From Simkania sp. (GTDB lineage: Bacteria > Chlamydiota > Chlamydiia > Chlamydiales > Simkaniaceae), in contig JANQJX010000006.1 in assembly GCA_028281425.1 (NCBI GenBank), forward strand, positions 1 to 6,077: 6,077 nt of DNA, in the 5' to 3' direction. A program made the position numbers and the translations under genes. The notes beneath the pieces were generated by a model that saw only the letters and a list, made by a program, of their open reading frames with translations, was not told where the DNA came from and searched no databases. How positions within the stretch are numbered: position 1 is the first letter of the stretch; each line of letters opens with the position of its first letter. Of the stretch, positions 4,369-6,077 are shown in pieces.

Positions 4369-6001
4369 TAAAAAACAGGACAATACTATCGAAACCTACG
4401 GTTTTGTAGGACAAGCTTACGAAAAAAAGACATTAAAGCTTGCGCATATCTTTAAATGTATCGAAATTGAAATAGCAAAAGAAACGATACCCCCTCATGT
4501 TCTCTTCCAGCTCATACGAAGTTTTTTCAGTGCAATTAAGTCTCAAGACCCTCTAGAGTTTCACCAAAACTTATCCAGAAAAGTTCTAGAAAAAGAGTAC
4601 AAAAATAAAGAAGTTGATAACTTACTCATAGACCTTCTCGCTCGTGAAATATGTAATACGTTCAATGAGATAGGCGATAAGCTTTTCCCCATGCAGTGGA
4701 TGAGTGAGATTGAGAAATCCTCAGTCAAAACAGGCAAGGAAAAAGAAAATAAAAACCCTGCCTTAAATATCGTAAAGCTCAGAGATCCCAATGTCGATAA
4801 AGGTTGCTTTACACAAAAGAATATATTCAAACCTCTTAGTATCTATCTTACCTTTCTCGAATCTACAGGAAAAAAAGGAAAAGAACATGTAGAAAAAATC
4901 AACGAAAGAAACGTTGGGACTTCCTCAGAATTTTGGTTCAAATCTCAAAGTAGAGGAGAAGGAGAATACTTTTTTCATTCTGCTGCTTTTTTGGGTTTTG
5001 CTCGGATCTTATGGAAAGATAACGTAAAAAAAAGAATTACCTTCGACGAAAAATATCCTCCTTGCACAGTTAAGCCTACTTTTAAAACACTCAGCTCAAT
5101 AATAAGCGCAAAAAGAGACGACACGTCCAATCCAGACGCTATCAATCTCATCAAAGGAACCGACATAGTAGGGGTTATAGATATTCCCCTGATTCCAACA
5201 ACATTGCATGACAAGGTATTCCGTGGAGTTGGGAAGATCAACACTGTTACAGGACACAAAGCCCTGAGATATGCAGTTTCTCTCCCTTTCAAACAAAAGC
5301 TAAAAGGGATTTCAGACTTCCGTGTAAGAGAGTTCGAGGGAGGTTTTGTAGAATTGGGAAGAGAAATGGGAATAACACATAAAAAGCCTTTAGCTGAGCT
5401 TAGAGAGATCCTCTACGCCCTAAAACACTTGGACATCCCAAACATAAAAGACTCACGCATCACTAAAGGGCGACTCGTAGATGTAACCCATTTTAGAAGC
5501 CCTAAAACAGGACGAAAGGATGGTCTCATAATTACTGTGCTTCCAACTCTCGTTGCATACGGAAAAACGGACTGTACGGGAATGCTTTTAATTCCTATGG
5601 CGACGCTTCCCCCTCCTGTCCAAAACATAGTAGCCAAACCATTTCATGCCGCTTTATATTACCTACAAATGATTCTACTAGAAGAATTCTCAAATAAATC
5701 CAGAGAATTCTATCACCACAAGTGCATTCAAATAACGCACATTGATTGGAAACGAATGCTCACAAAGGCTAACATCCCAAACAAGTATAAAGATCGTATC
5801 ATAAGTGGATGGACTACAAACGAAAAAGATGTACCACGTGTTCTTCAGATCGTAGAAAAAGATCACTATACATTAGGAGAATCATACGAAAAACCATCCA
5901 AATTCTTAATGGAACAAGGGAAAATTAGAGTCCAGCAAAGCATTAAAGGGAAGGCATCAGCTAAAAAGAGAAATTTAAAAAAAGCTATTAACTCTAAATG
6001 A
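4355..6001 (+). CDS. Unrecognised 548-residue replication-module protein, candidate initiator (Pgp2 position)
   Basis: I cannot name the family. An in-frame TTG at 4352 is possible, but the ATG at 4355 is the natural start, with a weak AAGG about nine bases upstream; it overlaps the primase-helicase end by 14 bp. No signal peptide or membrane helix is visible. About residues 25-115 are helical and charged. A lysine-rich stretch (about 121-136) may be a linker. Residues 300-405 contain a probable winged-helix-like segment (LGREMGITHKKPLAELREIL). About 425-520 hold a second helical block, and the tail (527-548) is strongly basic. The C-terminal half thus looks like a DNA-binding protein. The stop is only a few bases before three 22-bp direct repeats, the usual arrangement for an iteron-binding initiator. 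Its overlap with a helicase gene mirrors pgp1-pgp2 of chlamydial plasmids, and residues 340-400 vaguely recall Pgp2; that homology is unproven. The role is inferred mainly from position. Confidence 0.72.
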   Translation: MTSHNKKQDNTIETYGFVGQAYEKKTLKLAHIFKCIEIEIAKETIPPHVLFQLIRSFFSAIKSQDPLEFHQNLSRKVLEKEYKNKEVDNLLIDLLAREICNTFNEIGDKLFPMQWMSEIEKSSVKTGKEKENKNPALNIVKLRDPNVDKGCFTQKNIFKPLSIYLTFLESTGKKGKEHVEKINERNVGTSSEFWFKSQSRGEGEYFFHSAAFLGFARILWKDNVKKRITFDEKYPPCTVKPTFKTLSSIISAKRDDTSNPDAINLIKGTDIVGVIDIPLIPTTLHDKVFRGVGKINTVTGHKALRYAVSLPFKQKLKGISDFRVREFEGGFVELGREMGITHKKPLAELREILYALKHLDIPNIKDSRITKGRLVDVTHFRSPKTGRKDGLIITVLPTLVAYGKTDCTGMLLIPMATLPPPVQNIVAKPFHAALYYLQMILLEEFSNKSREFYHHKCIQITHIDWKRMLTKANIPNKYKDRIISGWTTNEKDVPRVLQIVEKDHYTLGESYEKPSKFLMEQGKIRVQQSIKGKASAKKRNLKKAINSK

Positions 6002-6006
6002 GAGAG

Positions 6007-6072
6007 ATAGGTCACTAATTCAAGGTAGATGGGTCACTAACCTACGATAGATGGGTCACTAACTGGTAACCA
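6007..6072. repeat. Three tandem 22-bp direct repeats (iteron-like) at the right edge
   Basis: GGTCACTAA begins at 6010, 6032 and 6054, exactly 22 bp apart. Around it, the units at 6007, 6029 and 6051 open with ATAG or ATGG, and the first two end with GTAG or ATAG. The third copy ends differently and contains the 9-bp palindrome TGGTAACCA (6064-6072). The array starts five bases after the stop of the 548-residue gene and may continue past the window edge. Exact spacing of two helical turns next to replication genes is typical of plasmid iterons, and chlamydial plasmids carry 22-bp tandem repeats at their origin. The core also resembles the TGGGTCA-type internal repeats near ends of some IS21-family elements, so a mobile-element end just outside the window is a real alternative. 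The repeats are seen; the origin role is inferred. Confidence 0.8.
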
Positions 6073-6077
6073 TTCCC

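Noticed and set aside
4561..5637. Minus-strand open frames inside the 548-residue gene
   Set aside because: They are antisense shadows of a continuous plus-strand frame that is coupled to the upstream gene, with no recognisable protein features.

Overview
The window reads as part of a small AT-rich plasmid, or a plasmid-like element, built from a replication module and a partition module that point away from each other. The base composition, the style of the proteins and the gene set (a DnaB-family plasmid helicase, a small ParA, and three 22-bp tandem repeats next to the replication genes) resemble plasmids of host-associated bacteria, with chlamydiae and their environmental relatives as the closest parallel I can recall. 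In the classical chlamydial plasmid the helicase gene (pgp1) also overlaps the start of a protein of poorly known function (pgp2), and short tandem repeats mark the presumed origin. This host assignment is inference; other intracellular lineages such as Legionellales are not excluded.

Left half, all on the minus strand, read from about 2015 down to 77: a 155-residue unrecognised helical protein; a 220-residue ParA-type ATPase of the short class without an N-terminal DNA-binding domain; an 81-residue ribbon-helix-helix protein 30 bp downstream, which is almost certainly its DNA-binding partner; and the first ~65 residues of a serine recombinase cut off before its catalytic domain is complete. 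Unrelated DNA fills positions 1 to about 94.

Right half, plus strand, 2404 to 6001: a 654-residue primase-helicase (CHC2 zinc finger, TOPRIM, RecA/DnaB-type helicase). It overlaps a 548-residue unrecognised protein whose stop lies a few bases before three exact-period 22-bp direct repeats with the core GGTCACTAA. The simplest reading is origin iterons with their rep genes. The alternative is the repeat-bearing end of an IS21-like element starting at the right edge.

The most striking unexplained structure is a family of degenerate 11-bp tandem units (about 25 or more copies in six clusters) of the form RYRY followed by N and an A/T run. They occupy every intergenic gap of the left half, the divergent spacer, and even the last codons of parA. 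Pairs of units form 15-bp imperfect or perfect palindromes such as ACACATAAAATGTGT, repeated at 11, 22 or 33 bp. The layout (small ParA, ribbon-helix-helix partner, phased short repeats at several promoters) matches a system in which one set of sites acts both as operators and as a dispersed plasmid centromere, comparable in logic to omega/parS of pSM19035. I did not see these clusters in the replication genes or beside the 22-bp repeats.
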